DNA of 64,000 nucleotides from positions 4,321,964 to 4,385,963 of the forward strand of contig SSBO01000008.1 of NCBI GenBank assembly GCA_005281725.1. The letters are read 5' to 3'. Under the pieces are notes generated by a model that was not told the DNA's origin, did not search any database, and saw only the letters and a program-made list of their open reading frames with translations. Shown here in pieces: positions 62,472 through 64,000 of the stretch (its first letter is position 1; each line of letters begins with the position of its first letter). This stretch comes from Wuchereria bancrofti. Lineage: Eukaryota; Nematoda; Chromadorea; Rhabditida; Onchocercidae. A program made the translations under genes and the position numbers.

Positions 62472-64000
62472 CTGAAATTAATTATAATTAAATTGATTTT
62501 TTGATTTTATTTTAATTTCATTTTATATTATCTAGTACCCACATAACAATGAATATTATTTGAGTGAATCGAAAAGAATTAATCAAAGTTAATTACAATC
62601 TTTATGTAACTTATTCATTACTTATTCCAATTAATTACTCAAATTCACACTTCAATCTTAGATTTCATATTTTAAATTTTCATATTTCATGTTTTAATGT
62701 TTTCTTGAACACATTGTGCTTTAAAAAGATATAATAAGTAGCTTATTCAAATTACCTTTTACTTTTTTCAAACTACTTTTTGCATATTGAAATTACTTTT
62801 TACCTACTGAAATCACTTTTAACTTAGTCAAATAATCTATTGAAATTATTTTTTACAAAAATTTCAGATACTTCTTTTTATTACGAAACGCTTGTTTTTT
62901 TTTTTTGATAAATGTAGCAGTTTATTGCTGACTTTTTAGAAGCGTTTTGTTTTTTTATTTTCTTTAATTTATTTTTTTTTTATTGAAGACATTTGAAAGT
63001 TTTCAAGGTTATTTTTCTCATAATTGTTCTCGGACAATTTTATAAATAAAAATTTCCTCTTTTCATTTCATTTTATATATCATACGAAAATTGGAAAATT
63101 ATTATATAATTTTAAATTTTTATCAGAGAAAGAGAAAATAAAAAAAAAGACGAAATTCATTTTTAAATGCTAAAAAATTTCATTTTTTTTTCATAAAATT
63201 TTATTAATTAGTTTTAGTGAGAAGCGGAGATGAATTAGAATGAAATGGATGTAATTTAAATGATATCTTATTGATAAATGTAATTGAAAAATTTTTTCAA
63301 AATGATATGCATTCAAAATTAGGTATAAATAGAGTTGTATATGCATCTAATATATGCATATTTGATCAAAGGGAGAAAGAGAGAGAGAGAGAGGGGGAGA
63401 GAAAGAAAGATCAAAGGAAATGAAAATGAAAAATTGCACACAGAACAGATATGAATATGAAAGAAGGAGGAAGTTTGATTAGGTCATCTTGTGTCATCCA
63501 GATATGTCCTCTTAATTTCTCCTACATTTATAATGTCCGCTTGAAAATGACCTTGGATATATGTATAATGTAAATTCATACACATCGTTATTATTTATTA
63601 TATTATAGAGAAGAGTGTTGTTATTATTGTATACATTATAGATCGAAATGTTACATCAAAATATGTAAAAATATTTTATAAAAATTAAAACTAATTAGTT
63701 GAATTTGAAATTTGTGTCCGTTTATAGGAAAAATTTACATACTATAATATCAAATTTGTATTTCTTTTCAATATTACTGATTAAATATTAAGTTTAAAGT
63801 GAGGGAAAAAAAAGAAGATAGGATGAATATTAAATAATAATAATAATAATTATTATTCAATTTCATGACCTAAAATTCTCAGACGAAATGGATTGTTACC
63901 GTATCAGATTATTATTATTATTAGTATTATTATTTATTACTTTATATGAAATTCACATGTAAACAACCCTAAGTAGATGTAATAATTGCATATTGATGAT
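62472..64000. other. Probable Toll intron to window end
   Basis: No exon was recognised. It has a GA microsatellite at 63371-63410 and ATT/AAT trinucleotide runs at about 63827-63935. Confidence 0.55.

Overview
The window looks like nuclear DNA of a parasitic nematode, most likely a filarial (clade III) worm. It is strongly AT-rich, and its short exons are separated by introns with nematode-type TTTCAG or TTTTAG acceptors. It holds an flp-22-type neuropeptide precursor, a LOTUS/Tudor germ-granule protein, a nematode-style nuclear hormone receptor and a Toll receptor. The exact nematode SL1 leader also occurs inside a retrotransposon. All gene models were built by hand from six-frame reading, splice sites and phase continuity; no database search was possible.

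Layout. 1-2351 (-): 5' part of a signal-peptide plus one-TM protein of unknown function that runs off the left edge. 3592-3956 (+): possible last exons of an unrecognised gene. 4314-10857 (-): a broken BEL/Pao LTR retrotransposon. 12113-12336 (+): last exon of a hypothetical basic protein. 12540-19852 (-): a 20-exon LOTUS/Tudor gene, tail-to-tail with it. 19.9-34.6 kb: about 15 kb of AT-rich DNA whose only recognised gene is flp-22 (23074-24429, -). 34643-37843 (-): an ABHD4/ABHD5-type hydrolase. 39250-43036 (+): a nuclear hormone receptor, divergent from the hydrolase. 45035-47046 (+): eIF3j. 47981-54615 (+): an LSD1/KDM1-like gene that stops halfway through its amine-oxidase domain. 55409 to beyond 62471 (-): a Toll receptor (tol-1 type), tail-to-tail with the LSD1-like gene.

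The genes do not form one pathway. They cover germline RNA granules (LOTUS/Tudor), peptide signalling (flp-22), lipid metabolism and its control (ABHD, NHR), translation initiation (eIF3j), chromatin (LSD1-like) and innate or sensory signalling (Toll). The most unusual points are a complete SL1 spliced-leader sequence between the U3 and R regions of the retrotransposon LTR, the truncated LSD1-like gene, and a tandem copy of the eIF3j stop-codon region. Single N bases at 4313 and 10384 both fall in the LTRs and mark assembly joins, so the repeat structure there should be read with caution.
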